Positions 26,862 through 36,500 of a stretch of 64,000 nt of DNA are shown here, piece after piece (the first letter of the stretch is position 1; the number at the start of each line of letters is the position of its first letter). The position numbers were made by a program, and so were the translations under genes. This DNA comes from Mycolicibacterium goodii (GTDB taxonomy: Bacteria; Actinomycetota; Actinomycetes; Mycobacteriales; Mycobacteriaceae). Location of the stretch: the NCBI RefSeq assembly GCF_001187505.1, contig NZ_CP012150.1, positions 4,650,001 to 4,714,000 on the forward strand. The letters are read 5' to 3'. The notes beneath the pieces are model-generated. The model was not told the origin of the DNA. It did not search any database and saw only the letters and a program-made list of their open reading frames with translations.

Positions 26862-27629
26862 ATGGATGTGCGTTCCCCGTTCGATCTGAGCGGACGCACC
26901 GCACTGGTGACCGGCGGTAACCAGGGCCTGGGCAAGGCATTCGCGACGGCCCTGGCGCAGGCAGGCGCCCGGGTGGCGTTCTCCGGGCGTAACGCCGAGC
27001 GCAACGAGAAGACGGCGGCAGAGGCCGCGGCCGCCGGGTACGACATGCACGCGATCACCGCCGACATCACCAAGGCCGAGGATGTGGACCGGATGACCGC
27101 CGACGCCATCGCGGCACTCGGCCACATCGACATCCTGGTGAACAACGCAGGCACCTGCTACCACGGCGAATCGTGGTCGGTCAGCGAACAGCAGTGGGAC
27201 GACGTGTTCGATCTCAATGTCAAGGCGCTGTGGGCGTGTTCGCTCTCGGTCGGTGCGCACATGCGTGAGCGCGGCAGCGGATCGGTGGTCAACATCGGTT
27301 CGATGTCGGGCATCATCGTCAACCGCCCACAGATGCAGCCGGCGTACAACGCCTCCAAGGCGGCGGTCCATCACCTCACGAAATCCCTTGCCGCCGAATG
27401 GGCGCCGCTGGGGATCCGGGTGAACGCGCTGGCCCCGGGCTATGTGAAGACCGACATGGCGCCGGTCGACCGGCCCGAGTTCAAACGGCACTGGATCGAC
27501 GACACACCACAACTGCGGTACGCGATGCCCGAGGAGATCGCGCCCAGTGTGGTCTTTTTGGCCAGCGACGCGGCCTCGTTCATCACCGGCTCCGTGCTGG
27601 TCGCGGACGGCGGGTACACCGTATGGTAG
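26862..27629 (+). CDS. SDR dehydrogenase, probable polyol/ketose oxidoreductase
   Basis: The product is 255 residues from ATG 26862 ([19 protein letters not shown]), with AAAGAGAG upstream. The in-frame ATG at 26844 overlaps the previous stop and is an alternative. The cofactor loop is TGGNQGLGKAFA, with NNAG, Ser in NIGSMSG and YxxxK as YNASKAA. The C-terminus VADGGYTVW is typical of arabitol/gluconate-5-dehydrogenase-like SDRs. Its stop lies inside the start of the next MDR gene (7-bp overlap). Confidence 0.88.
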   Translation: MDVRSPFDLSGRTALVTGGNQGLGKAFATALAQAGARVAFSGRNAERNEKTAAEAAAAGYDMHAITADITKAEDVDRMTADAIAALGHIDILVNNAGTCYHGESWSVSEQQWDDVFDLNVKALWACSLSVGAHMRERGSGSVVNIGSMSGIIVNRPQMQPAYNASKAAVHHLTKSLAAEWAPLGIRVNALAPGYVKTDMAPVDRPEFKRHWIDDTPQLRYAMPEEIAPSVVFLASDAASFITGSVLVADGGYTVW

Positions 27630-28699
27630 GCACCAGCATCCAGACCGGCACCCAGGCCGACACAGCGATCCGACGCGTCATCGTCAACGCACTCGACGAC
27701 GTCGAGATCGAGACGGTGCCGCAACCGCAACCGGGTCCCGGCGAGGTGCGGGTGCGTACCACGCTGGTCGGTATCTGCGGATCCGATCTGCACGCCGCGT
27801 GCGGCCGCCACCCGTTCATCGACCTGCCGTACCGGCCCGGGCACGAAGCCGTCGGCGTGGTCGAGGCGCTGGGCGCGGGGGTCGACGAAACCTGGCAGGG
27901 CGCCCGGGTGGCCATCGAACCCAACCTCGCATGCGGTACCTGCGCGCAGTGCCGTGACGGCCGCTACAACATCTGCCGGGATCTGCAGGTGTTCGGCTGT
28001 CAGACCCCTGGCGCGCTCGCGGATTCCTTCGTCATCGGCGTAGACCGGCTGGTGGTGCTCAACGACGATCTCGACGACCGGCACGCGATCCTCATCGAGC
28101 CGTTGGCCACCCCGGTCCACACCGTGCGCCGGGCCCAACGGATCGTCGGCGACCTGGCCGACCGGCCCGTCGTCGTGATCGGGGCCGGACCCATCGGCCT
28201 GTTCGCACTGCTGGCCGCCCGCCACGCCGGCGCGCGGGTCGTGGTGGCCGATCTGCTGGAATCCAAGCGGGCACGCGCCGAAAGGCTGGGCGCCGTCGGC
28301 ACTTTCGACCCGACCGCACCGGACGCCGTCGCGACGGCACTGGAGCTGCTCGGTGGTCCCGCCGCGGTGGTGATCGACTGCGTGGCGCGGGAGAGTTCGG
28401 TGGCGCAGGCGGTCGACCTGGTCGACAAGGGCGGTGCGGTGATGATCGTCGGCGTCGCCGAGGGCGCCACCCCGGTACCGCTCGGGCTGATCCAGGACCG
28501 CGAGATCGCGCTGATCGGCAACCTGATGTACGTGCGTGACGATTTCACCGCCGCCGTCGAGATGCTCGAATCCGGCGTGGTCCCGGTCGGTGAGATCATA
28601 AGCGCCGAATACGAATTCGACCGCGCCGGCGAGGCGTTCGCCGCCTCGGCCGACGGTGAGAACGTGAAAGTCCTGGTCTCGATGGGAAATTCGTCATGA
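27623..28699 (+). CDS. Second zinc MDR dehydrogenase
   Basis: The product is 358 residues from the ATG at 27623, overlapping the SDR stop by 7 bp. The motifs are VGICGSDLHAACG, PYRPGHEAVGVVE, the structural-zinc cluster CGTCAQCRDGRYNIC and VIGAGPIGLFALLAA. It is distinct from the other MDR of the operon, suggesting two polyols or two oxidation positions. The 3' end overlaps the ABC ATPase start by 4 bp (ATGA). Confidence 0.88.
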   Translation: MVGTSIQTGTQADTAIRRVIVNALDDVEIETVPQPQPGPGEVRVRTTLVGICGSDLHAACGRHPFIDLPYRPGHEAVGVVEALGAGVDETWQGARVAIEPNLACGTCAQCRDGRYNICRDLQVFGCQTPGALADSFVIGVDRLVVLNDDLDDRHAILIEPLATPVHTVRRAQRIVGDLADRPVVVIGAGPIGLFALLAARHAGARVVVADLLESKRARAERLGAVGTFDPTAPDAVATALELLGGPAAVVIDCVARESSVAQAVDLVDKGGAVMIVGVAEGATPVPLGLIQDREIALIGNLMYVRDDFTAAVEMLESGVVPVGEIISAEYEFDRAGEAFAASADGENVKVLVSMGNSS

Positions 28700-30234
28700 G
28701 CCCCGATGCTCTGCTCAAATGCGCCGATATCCACAAGAGTTTCGGCGGCGTGCCGGTGCTCAAGGGCATCACCCTGCAGCTGGAACCAGGTACGGTGACC
28801 GCCCTGGCCGGTGAGAACGGCGCGGGCAAGTCCACGCTGATGAAGATCATCTCCGGGCAGTACAGCGCCGACCACGGCGAGGTGTCCGTCAAGGGTGCCA
28901 CGCTGGCCCCCGGCAACACGCGCGACGCGGTCCGCCACGGTGTCGCGATCGTGCCGCAGGAGCTGGCGTCCATCGAGGACATGACGGTCTACGAGAACCT
29001 GTTCGTGGGGCGGGAACTGCGGCGCGGACCGTTTCTGAACCGACGCGCGATGATCGCCGAGGCGAAGGAAACCCTCGCGGTCTTCGACGTGGGCATCTCA
29101 CCGACCGCCCGCATGGGCAGCCTGCCGGTGGGCCTGCGCCAGATCGTCGAGATCGTCAAGGCCGCCCGCACCGGCGCACAGGTGGTCATGCTCGACGAGC
29201 CGACCTCGGCGATCTCCGAGCGTGAGGTCGAGGGGCTGTACAAGATCGTCCGCCGGTTGCGTGACCATGGCGTCGCGATGGTCTACACCACGCACAAGAT
29301 GGCCGAGATCCGGGCGATCGCCGATCGCGTCGTGGTGCTGCGCGACGGTGGGCTGATCCTCGACAAGCCGATCGACGGCGTATCCGACGACGACATCGTG
29401 ACCGCGATGATCGGCCGCGAGCTCGAGGCGCTGTTCCCCGACCGCCAGGAACCCGGGGCCGAGACCGTGCTCGAGGTGCGCGATCTGCAGGTCGAGGGCG
29501 CCACCGCACCGGTGTCGTTCTCGGTGCGCGCGGGCGAGATCGTCGGCCTCGCCGGTCTGGTCGGCGCCGGGCGAACAGAGCTGCTGGAGGCGATCTTCGG
29601 CGCCCGCCGCAGCACGGCGGGCGACGTCGTGGTGCGCGGCCGCAGCGTCAAACGCAACCAGCCGGCGGCCGCGATCACCGCGGGCATGGCGATGGTGCCC
29701 GAGGACCGCAAGCTCTCCGGCGCGGTGCTGTCGATGAGCGTGCTGGACAACGGCACACTGCCGCGCCTGTCCTCGTTCAGCATCGCCGGGTGGCTGCGGG
29801 GCAAGGCCCGCACCGAGGCCGTGTCGGAGGTGATGTCCTCGGTGCGGCTGCGCAGCCGTGGGCTCGGCCAGGAGGTCGGCACGCTGTCCGGCGGCAACCA
29901 GCAGAAGGTCGTGTTGGCGCGGTGGCTGACCGGCAAGGTCAACGTGCTGCTGCTCGACGAGCCCACCCGCGGCGTCGACGTCGGCGCCCGCAGTGAGATC
30001 TACCGCATCATCACCGAATTCGCCGCGCAGGGCATGGCCGTGGTGATGGCGTCCTCGGACATGCCCGAAGTCGTCGGCCTGTCCCACCGCGCCTTCGTCA
30101 TGCGCGGCGGCGCACTGGTCGGCGAACTCGATCGAGACGCGCTCGACCATCCCGAGGTCCAGGAGTCGGTGTTCCGGTTGGCCACCGCAATGGACGCCAG
30201 AACCGATCAGACAAGCCAGGAGATCACATCGTGA
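28696..30234 (+). CDS. Sugar/polyol ABC importer ATPase (RbsA-type, double ABC)
   Basis: This 512-residue protein has two fused ABC domains. The first has Walker A GENGAGKST near residue 37, a degenerate signature (SLPVGLRQI) and Walker B VVMLDEPTSA. The second has the degenerate P-loop GLVGAGRTEL, signature LSGGNQQKV and Walker B LLLDEPTRG. This is the standard arrangement of CUT2-class RbsA/XylG proteins. It energises import with the permease and binding proteins that follow and is coupled to both neighbours by 4-bp overlaps. Confidence 0.94.
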   Translation: MSPDALLKCADIHKSFGGVPVLKGITLQLEPGTVTALAGENGAGKSTLMKIISGQYSADHGEVSVKGATLAPGNTRDAVRHGVAIVPQELASIEDMTVYENLFVGRELRRGPFLNRRAMIAEAKETLAVFDVGISPTARMGSLPVGLRQIVEIVKAARTGAQVVMLDEPTSAISEREVEGLYKIVRRLRDHGVAMVYTTHKMAEIRAIADRVVVLRDGGLILDKPIDGVSDDDIVTAMIGRELEALFPDRQEPGAETVLEVRDLQVEGATAPVSFSVRAGEIVGLAGLVGAGRTELLEAIFGARRSTAGDVVVRGRSVKRNQPAAAITAGMAMVPEDRKLSGAVLSMSVLDNGTLPRLSSFSIAGWLRGKARTEAVSEVMSSVRLRSRGLGQEVGTLSGGNQQKVVLARWLTGKVNVLLLDEPTRGVDVGARSEIYRIITEFAAQGMAVVMASSDMPEVVGLSHRAFVMRGGALVGELDRDALDHPEVQESVFRLATAMDARTDQTSQEITS

Positions 30235-31271
30235 CCACCGAACTAAAACCCGACGACGCCGTGCCGGAGTCCTCCGGCGCAGGCACCGTCACCTCACCGA
30301 CCACGGGCGAGCCGGTCCGGCTGTTCTCCCGTGACTGGGCCGCAGGCATCGCGGTGCGCTACTCGATGGTGATCGTGATGCTGTTGGTGATCGCGTACTT
30401 CAGCTACCGCAGTGCGCGTTTCGCCACCCCCGACAACCTCGTCACCATCCTCGTCGCCGCGGCGCCGTTCGCGCTCATCGCACTGGGCCAGACGCTGGTG
30501 ATCCTGACCGGCGGCATCGATCTGTCGGTCGGCAGCGTCATCGCGGTGTCCGCGATGGCCGGGGCCGCCACCGCGAAGGCCAATCCGGGACAGGTGTGGC
30601 TGACCGTGCTGGTGTCGATGCTGGTGGGCCTCGTGGTGGGCTGCGTCAACGGATTCCTGGTGTCGCGCATCAACGTTCCCCCGTTCATCGCCACGCTGGG
30701 CACACTCACCGCGGGATCCGGTCTGGCGTACGTGATCGGCGGCGGTGCACCGATCAACGGTCTGCCGCCGGAATTCGGGTCGATCGCCAACACCAAGATC
30801 CTCGGTCTGCAGATTCCCGTGCTGCTGATGATCATCGGCATCATCGCGCTCGCCATCATCATGAAGCGCACCACCTACGGCATGCGGGTCTACGCCGTCG
30901 GCGGCAACCGGCACGCCGCCGAGATCGCGGGTATCAACGCCAAGAACGTGTTGTTCAGCGTCTACGCGTTCTCGGGTCTGCTGGCCGGCCTGTCGGGCGT
31001 GATGCTGGCCTCCCGCGTCATCTCCGGCCCGCCCAACCTCGGGCAGGGCTATGAGCTCGACGCCATCGCGGCCGTCGTGATCGGCGGCGCGAGCCTCATG
31101 GGTGGCCGCGGCACCATCTGGGGTACCGCGCTGGGTCTGTTGATGATCCAGACCCTCAACAACGGCCTGGACATCCTCGTGGTCCCGGCCTACTGGCAGG
31201 ACGTCATCAAGGGCGTGCTGATCGTCGCCGCGGTCGCGGTGGACGTGTGGTCGTCCCGACGACGAACTTGA
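30231..31271 (+). CDS. Sugar/polyol ABC importer permease (RbsC-type)
   Basis: The 346-residue protein has a roughly 40-residue soluble N-terminus, then 8-10 hydrophobic segments. The conserved CUT2 permease motif GQTLVILTGGIDLSVGSV and the later YAVGGNRHAAEIAGINAKN (EAA-like coupling region) are intact. It would form a homodimeric channel for the RbsA-type ATPase. The start overlaps the ATPase stop by 4 bp. Confidence 0.93.
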   Translation: MTTELKPDDAVPESSGAGTVTSPTTGEPVRLFSRDWAAGIAVRYSMVIVMLLVIAYFSYRSARFATPDNLVTILVAAAPFALIALGQTLVILTGGIDLSVGSVIAVSAMAGAATAKANPGQVWLTVLVSMLVGLVVGCVNGFLVSRINVPPFIATLGTLTAGSGLAYVIGGGAPINGLPPEFGSIANTKILGLQIPVLLMIIGIIALAIIMKRTTYGMRVYAVGGNRHAAEIAGINAKNVLFSVYAFSGLLAGLSGVMLASRVISGPPNLGQGYELDAIAAVVIGGASLMGGRGTIWGTALGLLMIQTLNNGLDILVVPAYWQDVIKGVLIVAAVAVDVWSSRRRT

Positions 31272-31330
31272 CGGCGCCACGTGACGGCACCACCGAAACC
31301 ATCAACCCCCGAAAATGAGAGAGAAGGCAG

Positions 31331-32380
31331 ATGAGACTGGGAACAACGGTGTTCGCGATCGCCTCGGCGACCGCGCTGGGTCTGGGCCTGACGGCGTGCG
31401 GCGCGGGTGACCCCGCGGCGAACAGTGACACCACGCGCATCGGCGTGACGGTGTACGACATGAGCTCGTTCATCACCGCGGGCAAGGAGGGCATGGACGC
31501 CTACGCCAAGGCGAACAACATCGAATTGGTGTGGAACTCGGCCAATCTCGATGTGTCGACGCAGGCCAGCCAGGTCGACTCCATGATCAACCAGGGTGTC
31601 GACGCGATCATCGTCGTTCCCGTGCAGGCGGATTCGCTGGGCCCGCAGGTCGCCGCGGCCAAGGCCAAGGGCATCCCGCTGGTCCCGGTCAATGCCGCGC
31701 TCGACAGCAAGGACATCGCGGGCAACGTGCAGCCCGACGACGTCGCGGCCGGTGCGCAGGAGATGCAGATGATGGCCGACCGCCTCGGCGGCAAGGGCAA
31801 CATCGTGGTCCTGCAGGGCCCGCTGGGACAGTCCGGTGAACTCGACCGCTCCAAGGGCATCGAGCAGGTGCTGGCGAAGTACCCGGACATCAAGGTGCTG
31901 GCCAAGGACACCGCGAACTGGAAGCGCGATGAGGCCGTCAACAAGATGAAGAACTGGATCTCGGGCTTCGGGCCGCAGATCGACGGTGTGGTGGCGCAGA
32001 ACGACGACATGGGTCTGGGTGCGTTGCAGGCTCTCAAGGAGTCGGGTCGCAATGGCGTGCCGATCGTCGGTATCGACGGCATCGAGGACGGTCTGAACGC
32101 CGTCAAGAGCGGTGAATTCATCGGCACCTCACTGCAGAACGGCACCGTCGAACTCGCGGCCGGTCTCGCGGTGGCCAACCGCCTCGCCAAGGGCGAAGAG
32201 GTCAACACCGATCCGGTGTACATCATGCCCGCGATCACCAAGGACAACGTCGACGTCGCGATCCAGCATGTGGTGACCGAGCGTCAGCAGTTCCTCGACG
32301 GTTTGACCGAGCTGATCAACAAGAACCTGGAAACCGGTGACATCGCCTACGAGGGCATTCCCGGCCAGAAGCAACCCTGA
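31331..32380 (+). CDS. Polyol-binding lipoprotein 1 of the ABC importer
   Basis: This 349-residue periplasmic-binding protein (type 1 fold) has a signal peptide with lipobox LTACG, giving a lipidated Cys near residue 20. The mature chain begins [21 protein letters not shown], followed by [18 protein letters not shown] and [15 protein letters not shown], as in RbsB/XylF-like proteins. It differs from the second copy by few residues and shares long identical DNA tracts with it. From structural-genomics work I recall that such mycobacterial proteins bind xylitol or threitol, which I cannot verify here. Confidence 0.93.
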   Translation: MRLGTTVFAIASATALGLGLTACGAGDPAANSDTTRIGVTVYDMSSFITAGKEGMDAYAKANNIELVWNSANLDVSTQASQVDSMINQGVDAIIVVPVQADSLGPQVAAAKAKGIPLVPVNAALDSKDIAGNVQPDDVAAGAQEMQMMADRLGGKGNIVVLQGPLGQSGELDRSKGIEQVLAKYPDIKVLAKDTANWKRDEAVNKMKNWISGFGPQIDGVVAQNDDMGLGALQALKESGRNGVPIVGIDGIEDGLNAVKSGEFIGTSLQNGTVELAAGLAVANRLAKGEEVNTDPVYIMPAITKDNVDVAIQHVVTERQQFLDGLTELINKNLETGDIAYEGIPGQKQP

Positions 32381-32398
32381 CCCCTGATTTTTTTATGC

Positions 32399-32456
32399 CG
32401 AGCAGACGCAAAACTGCCCTGATATCGGGGTTTTCGCGTGGTTTTGCGTCTGCTCG
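32399..32456. repeat. 16-bp perfect inverted repeat between the two binding-protein genes
   Basis: CGAGCAGACGCAAAAC (32399-32414) and GTTTTGCGTCTGCTCG (32441-32456) are exact complements around a 26-nt loop that itself holds the near-palindrome CCCTGATATCGGGG. A run of T (TTTTTTT) lies just upstream. It could be a dispersed extragenic palindrome, a partial terminator, or an mRNA-stabilising hairpin that tunes expression of the second binding protein. Confidence 0.75.
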
Positions 32457-32478
32457 CCATGAGACGAGAGGACTCTCA

Positions 32479-33528
32479 ATGAACATCACGGCCAAGATCG
32501 GCGCCGTCGCGGCGGCCGGGGCCCTCGGGCTCGGCCTGACCGCGTGCGGTGCAGGCGACCCCGCGGCCAACAGCGACACCAAACGCATCGGCGTGACGGT
32601 GTACGACATGAGCTCGTTCATCACCGAAGGCAAGGAGGGGATGGACACCTACGCCAAAGCCAACAACATCGAGCTGGTGTGGAACTCGGCCAACAACGAC
32701 GTGTCGACCCAGGCCAGCCAGGTCGACTCGCTGATCAACCAGGGCGTCGACGCGATCATCGTCGTTCCGGTGCAGGCGGATTCGCTGGGCCCGCAGGTCG
32801 CCGCGGCCAAGGCCAAGAACATCCCGCTGCTCGCGGTGAACGCGGCCCTCGACACCCCGGACCTGGCGGGCAACGTGCAGCCCGACGACGTGGCCGCCGG
32901 TGCGCAGGAGATGCAGATGATGGCCGACCGCCTCGGCGGCAGGGGCAACATCGTGGTCCTGCAGGGTCCCCTCGGTGGCTCGGGAGAGATCAACCGCGGC
33001 AAGGGTATCGACCAGGTGCTGGCCAAGTACCCGGACATCAAGGTGCTGGCCAAGGACACCGCGAACTGGAAGCGCGATGAGGCCGTCAACAAGATGAAGA
33101 ACTGGATCTCGTCGTTCGGCAACCAGATCGACGGTGTGGTGGCCCAGAACGACGACATGGGTCTGGGTGCCCTGCAGGCTCTCAAGGAGGCGGGCCGCAC
33201 CGGGGTGCCGATCGTCGGCATCGACGGCATCGAGGACGGTCTGAACGCCGTCAAGAGCGGTGAATTCATCGGCACCTCACTGCAGAACGGCACCGTCGAA
33301 CTGTCGGCGGGCCTCGCGGTCGCCGACGCATTGGTCAAGGGCGAAGAGGTCAAGACCGATCCGGTCTACGTCATGCCCGCGATCACCAAGGACAACGTCG
33401 ACGTCGCGATCCAGCATGTGGTGACCGAACGACAGAAGTTCCTCGACGGTCTGGTGGAGCTCACCCAGCAGAACCTCAAGACCGGCGACATCGCCTACGA
33501 AGGAATCCCCGGGCAGACCCAGCCCTGA
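32479..33528 (+). CDS. Polyol-binding lipoprotein 2 of the ABC importer
   Basis: This 349-residue paralogue starts at ATG 32479 ([14 protein letters not shown]) with GAGAGGA upstream. Lipobox LTACG and the binding-protein fold are as in copy 1. Differences cluster in the leader, in positions such as KGIPLVPVN versus KNIPLLAVN, and at the C-terminus. At least two tracts over 80 bp are identical in DNA between copies (32072-32154 and 33220-33302), separated by 1148 bp. The copies probably widen the ligand range of one transporter. Confidence 0.93.
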   Translation: MNITAKIGAVAAAGALGLGLTACGAGDPAANSDTKRIGVTVYDMSSFITEGKEGMDTYAKANNIELVWNSANNDVSTQASQVDSLINQGVDAIIVVPVQADSLGPQVAAAKAKNIPLLAVNAALDTPDLAGNVQPDDVAAGAQEMQMMADRLGGRGNIVVLQGPLGGSGEINRGKGIDQVLAKYPDIKVLAKDTANWKRDEAVNKMKNWISSFGNQIDGVVAQNDDMGLGALQALKEAGRTGVPIVGIDGIEDGLNAVKSGEFIGTSLQNGTVELSAGLAVADALVKGEEVKTDPVYVMPAITKDNVDVAIQHVVTERQKFLDGLVELTQQNLKTGDIAYEGIPGQTQP

Positions 33529-33542
33529 TCCACGCGAACGAC

Positions 33543-33573
33543 GGGCCGGTCATCGAATTTCGATGACCGGCCC
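33543..33573. terminator. Terminator of the polyol operon
   Basis: GGGCCGGTCATCGA and TCGATGACCGGCCC form a perfect 14-bp stem with a 3-nt loop, 14 bp after the second binding-protein stop. It also lies 9 bp beyond the stop of the convergent ATPase gene, so it can act in both directions. Confidence 0.85.
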
Positions 33574-33581
33574 GCCGCGTA

Positions 33582-36500
33582 TCACGGCGTGGCGGGTTCG
33601 CGCTGCTGCGCCAACGCCAGCACCTCGTCGGTGGTGGGCGGGCTCGGCGGATGGTGCGACAGGCACCACGGCGTCTGGATCTTGTGGAATGCGTTGCCCT
33701 CCAACGCCAGATAGAACTGACCGGAGCGCAACCTGCTGATGTCGGGCACCAGACCGCCCTTGACGCGCGCCATCTCCCGCGCGACCGCGATCTGAGCAGG
33801 CGAATTCAGCAGACCGTAGAACTGTGTCGCGGAGTTGCCGGGGATGTGGTTGTGCAGACCGCGCGGCGACTGTGTCGCGAACACCAGCCCCAGACCGTAC
33901 TTGCGGGCCTGCGACGACAACGCGAGCGTGCTGTGCGTGCTGGCCGTGGTGTGGCTCGACGGCGCAAAGTTCTGCGCCTCGTCCATCACCAGCAGCCCGC
34001 CGAGCGGCCGGTCACCGGCGGGATGGCGTTTGATCCAGGCGAACAACGCCATCTGCAGTTGGTTGACGAACCCTTCCCGCTGTTGCTCATTGGTGAGCCC
34101 CACCATGCTGATCACCGACACCCGCGCCCGGTAGCCCGGCGACGGGGTCAGCAGCACACCGGGGTCGGCGGCGGTGCCCGCGCCGCCGAACAGCGGATCG
34201 TTCACCGTTGCCGCGCGCAGGTTCTGGCCGAGTTCGGCGGCGAGCGCGCGGGCGCTGCCCAACGCGCTGACGTCGTCGGGCAGGTCGCCCAGCAGATCGA
34301 TGAACCCGCTGAGCGTCACCGACCGTGAGGCGCCGTAGTACCGCAGCGCCTCGCGCAGCACCGCGCGCGACCGGTTGGCCTTGGCGGTGTTCCCGACGAT
34401 CAGCGCCCGCGGTTCCAGTGCCGCGACGGCCGATTCGACGGCGTCGGAGAACTCGTCGTCGTCATCGAGCACGCTCGCGAAATCCGGGAGCGGCTGGAAC
34501 GACAACGGCCGCCCGGTGGACCGGCGCGGCGTCCACACCACCACCTCGGTGTCGGCGAAGTACTCGTCGCCGCGTTCGTTGTCGGCGGGATTCCATCCGG
34601 GCGGCAACTCGGGCCACCGGCTGCCGAGCCGGGACAGGTCGTTGTTGGGGTCGAGCACGATCGACGACACCCCGCGCAACGCGCACTCCTCGACCAGCCG
34701 CCGGATCAGCACGGTCTTGCCGGAACCGGACCCGGCGAACATCGCGGTGTGCTTGCGCAGCGCTGCGAGGTCCACCGAAACCGGCTGTCCGCCAGTGGCA
34801 TCCACCCCGAGCGTGATCGCCGTGGGGGAGTGCTCGATCACCACGGCCTGCGTCGTCGGGGCCTGCGTCGCCACGGGCTGTGGCACCGTCTCGGGTTCCG
34901 TAAAGTACGGTTCGGGCAGCTCACCGGCGTCGCCTGCGACGTCGCCGAGCGCCGCGCGCAGCAGGTCGATGCCGTGCGCGGGCCTGCGCCGGCGCAACCA
35001 CTCGGGCAGGTCCGGGTGGTTGTCGTCGATGAGGTCGCGCAGTGCCGTCATGGTGCGGATGTCGTCGTCGCTCATCGGCAGCACCCGCCCGCCTGCCGCG
35101 GTGAACTCCTCGATCATCGCCGCGGTCTTGGCGCCGCGCGGCCACGGCGTGTTGCGCAGCAGGCAGAGTGTGCGTCGCTGCGGGTTGAGACCCGTTGCCT
35201 CCAGTGCCTTGCGGATGCGGTTCTGCACCGCGATGGCATTGCCGGACGCGATCGCGCGGAACGCCCAGTGCCGCTCGTCGTCGGTGGCCGCGTCGAGGCT
35301 CTGACGCAGCCGCGCGTGCAGCACGACACGCTGCCCCGGCGGCGGATCGGGCCAGAACGTCTGCTCGGCCTCGCCGAGTTCGGTGATCCAGGCCTCCAGC
35401 GCTGCCGAGAGCAACCCTGGCATCGTTGTGTCCTCGCCGTCGGGGTCCAGCGCGGCCGCGGTGACCGCCCGGCGCCGGTATTCGGCGAAGCGGCGGTCCA
35501 ATTCGGTGGTGTCGGCGGTCCCTGCGCCGTGGCCCGGTTCGTGCGGCTGGGCCACCTCACCGGTCAGCCGGGTGAGTTCCTCGACGGTGTCGCGCTCCAG
35601 GCAGCGCCGGATGTGGGCGTCGGCGCGTTTGAGCAGCTGCCGGGGCGTGTACTGGGTCGCGTCGTCGAACGCCGACGGCAGGATCGGCCAACTCGGGTAC
35701 GGCGCGGCGTACCCGACGGCGTTGTAGGTCGCCGAGAACCGGCGCTCGAGGATCGCGCGGCCGATGTCGGGGGTCGGCAGACCCTGCAGCAGCGCGGTGG
35801 TGCGGAACCGGTCGTGCACGCTCGCGGTCGCCCGGTCCTGGATCGCCTCCCACGCCGCGGGCAGGCAGGCCACCACCGACACCGTCCGGCGCATGGTCTG
35901 GCGCACCGACATCAACCCGTGGGCGACGTGCTCCAGATCGCGGTTGTCCGGACCCGGGACACCCGGTTCGTCACCGCGCTCGGGGATGCGGTCGGAGGTG
36001 CGTTCGGTGGACTGTGCCAGCAGGGTGTCGATCTGGTCGAGGGCCAGCACCGCGGGCCCGGCCAGCGCGACCAACCGTGAGATGTCGCGCACCGATTCCT
36101 GCGGGGTCGCGGACGGCACCGGCAGCCCCCACCCGGCCAGTTCCCGGTCGGACCCGTCGGCCGCGCCGAGGGTGCCCACGTTGCCGACGAGGAAGGCCTC
36201 ACCAATGTCCTGCAGATCGAGGTCGGCGGCACCCAGCAGGACCAGCGCCCGCAGCGTGTGGTGGGCCCGTTTGATCGTCTGGCGGCGCGCCTTGTGCAGT
36301 GCGTTGACGAAGTCGGTGAGGATCTCCGGCGTCAGGTCGTCGTCGCCGATGATCGCGCGCCGGTTCGCCCGGGAGATGTGGGCGATCGAGGCCAGTTCCC
36401 ACAGCAGATCCTTGAGCTGGGTCTCCCGCTCGGCGCCGGGGCGGCCCAGGCTCTCCAGGATGCCCGCGCGGGCCGACTGCCAGAAGCTCGTCGCGTCGAG

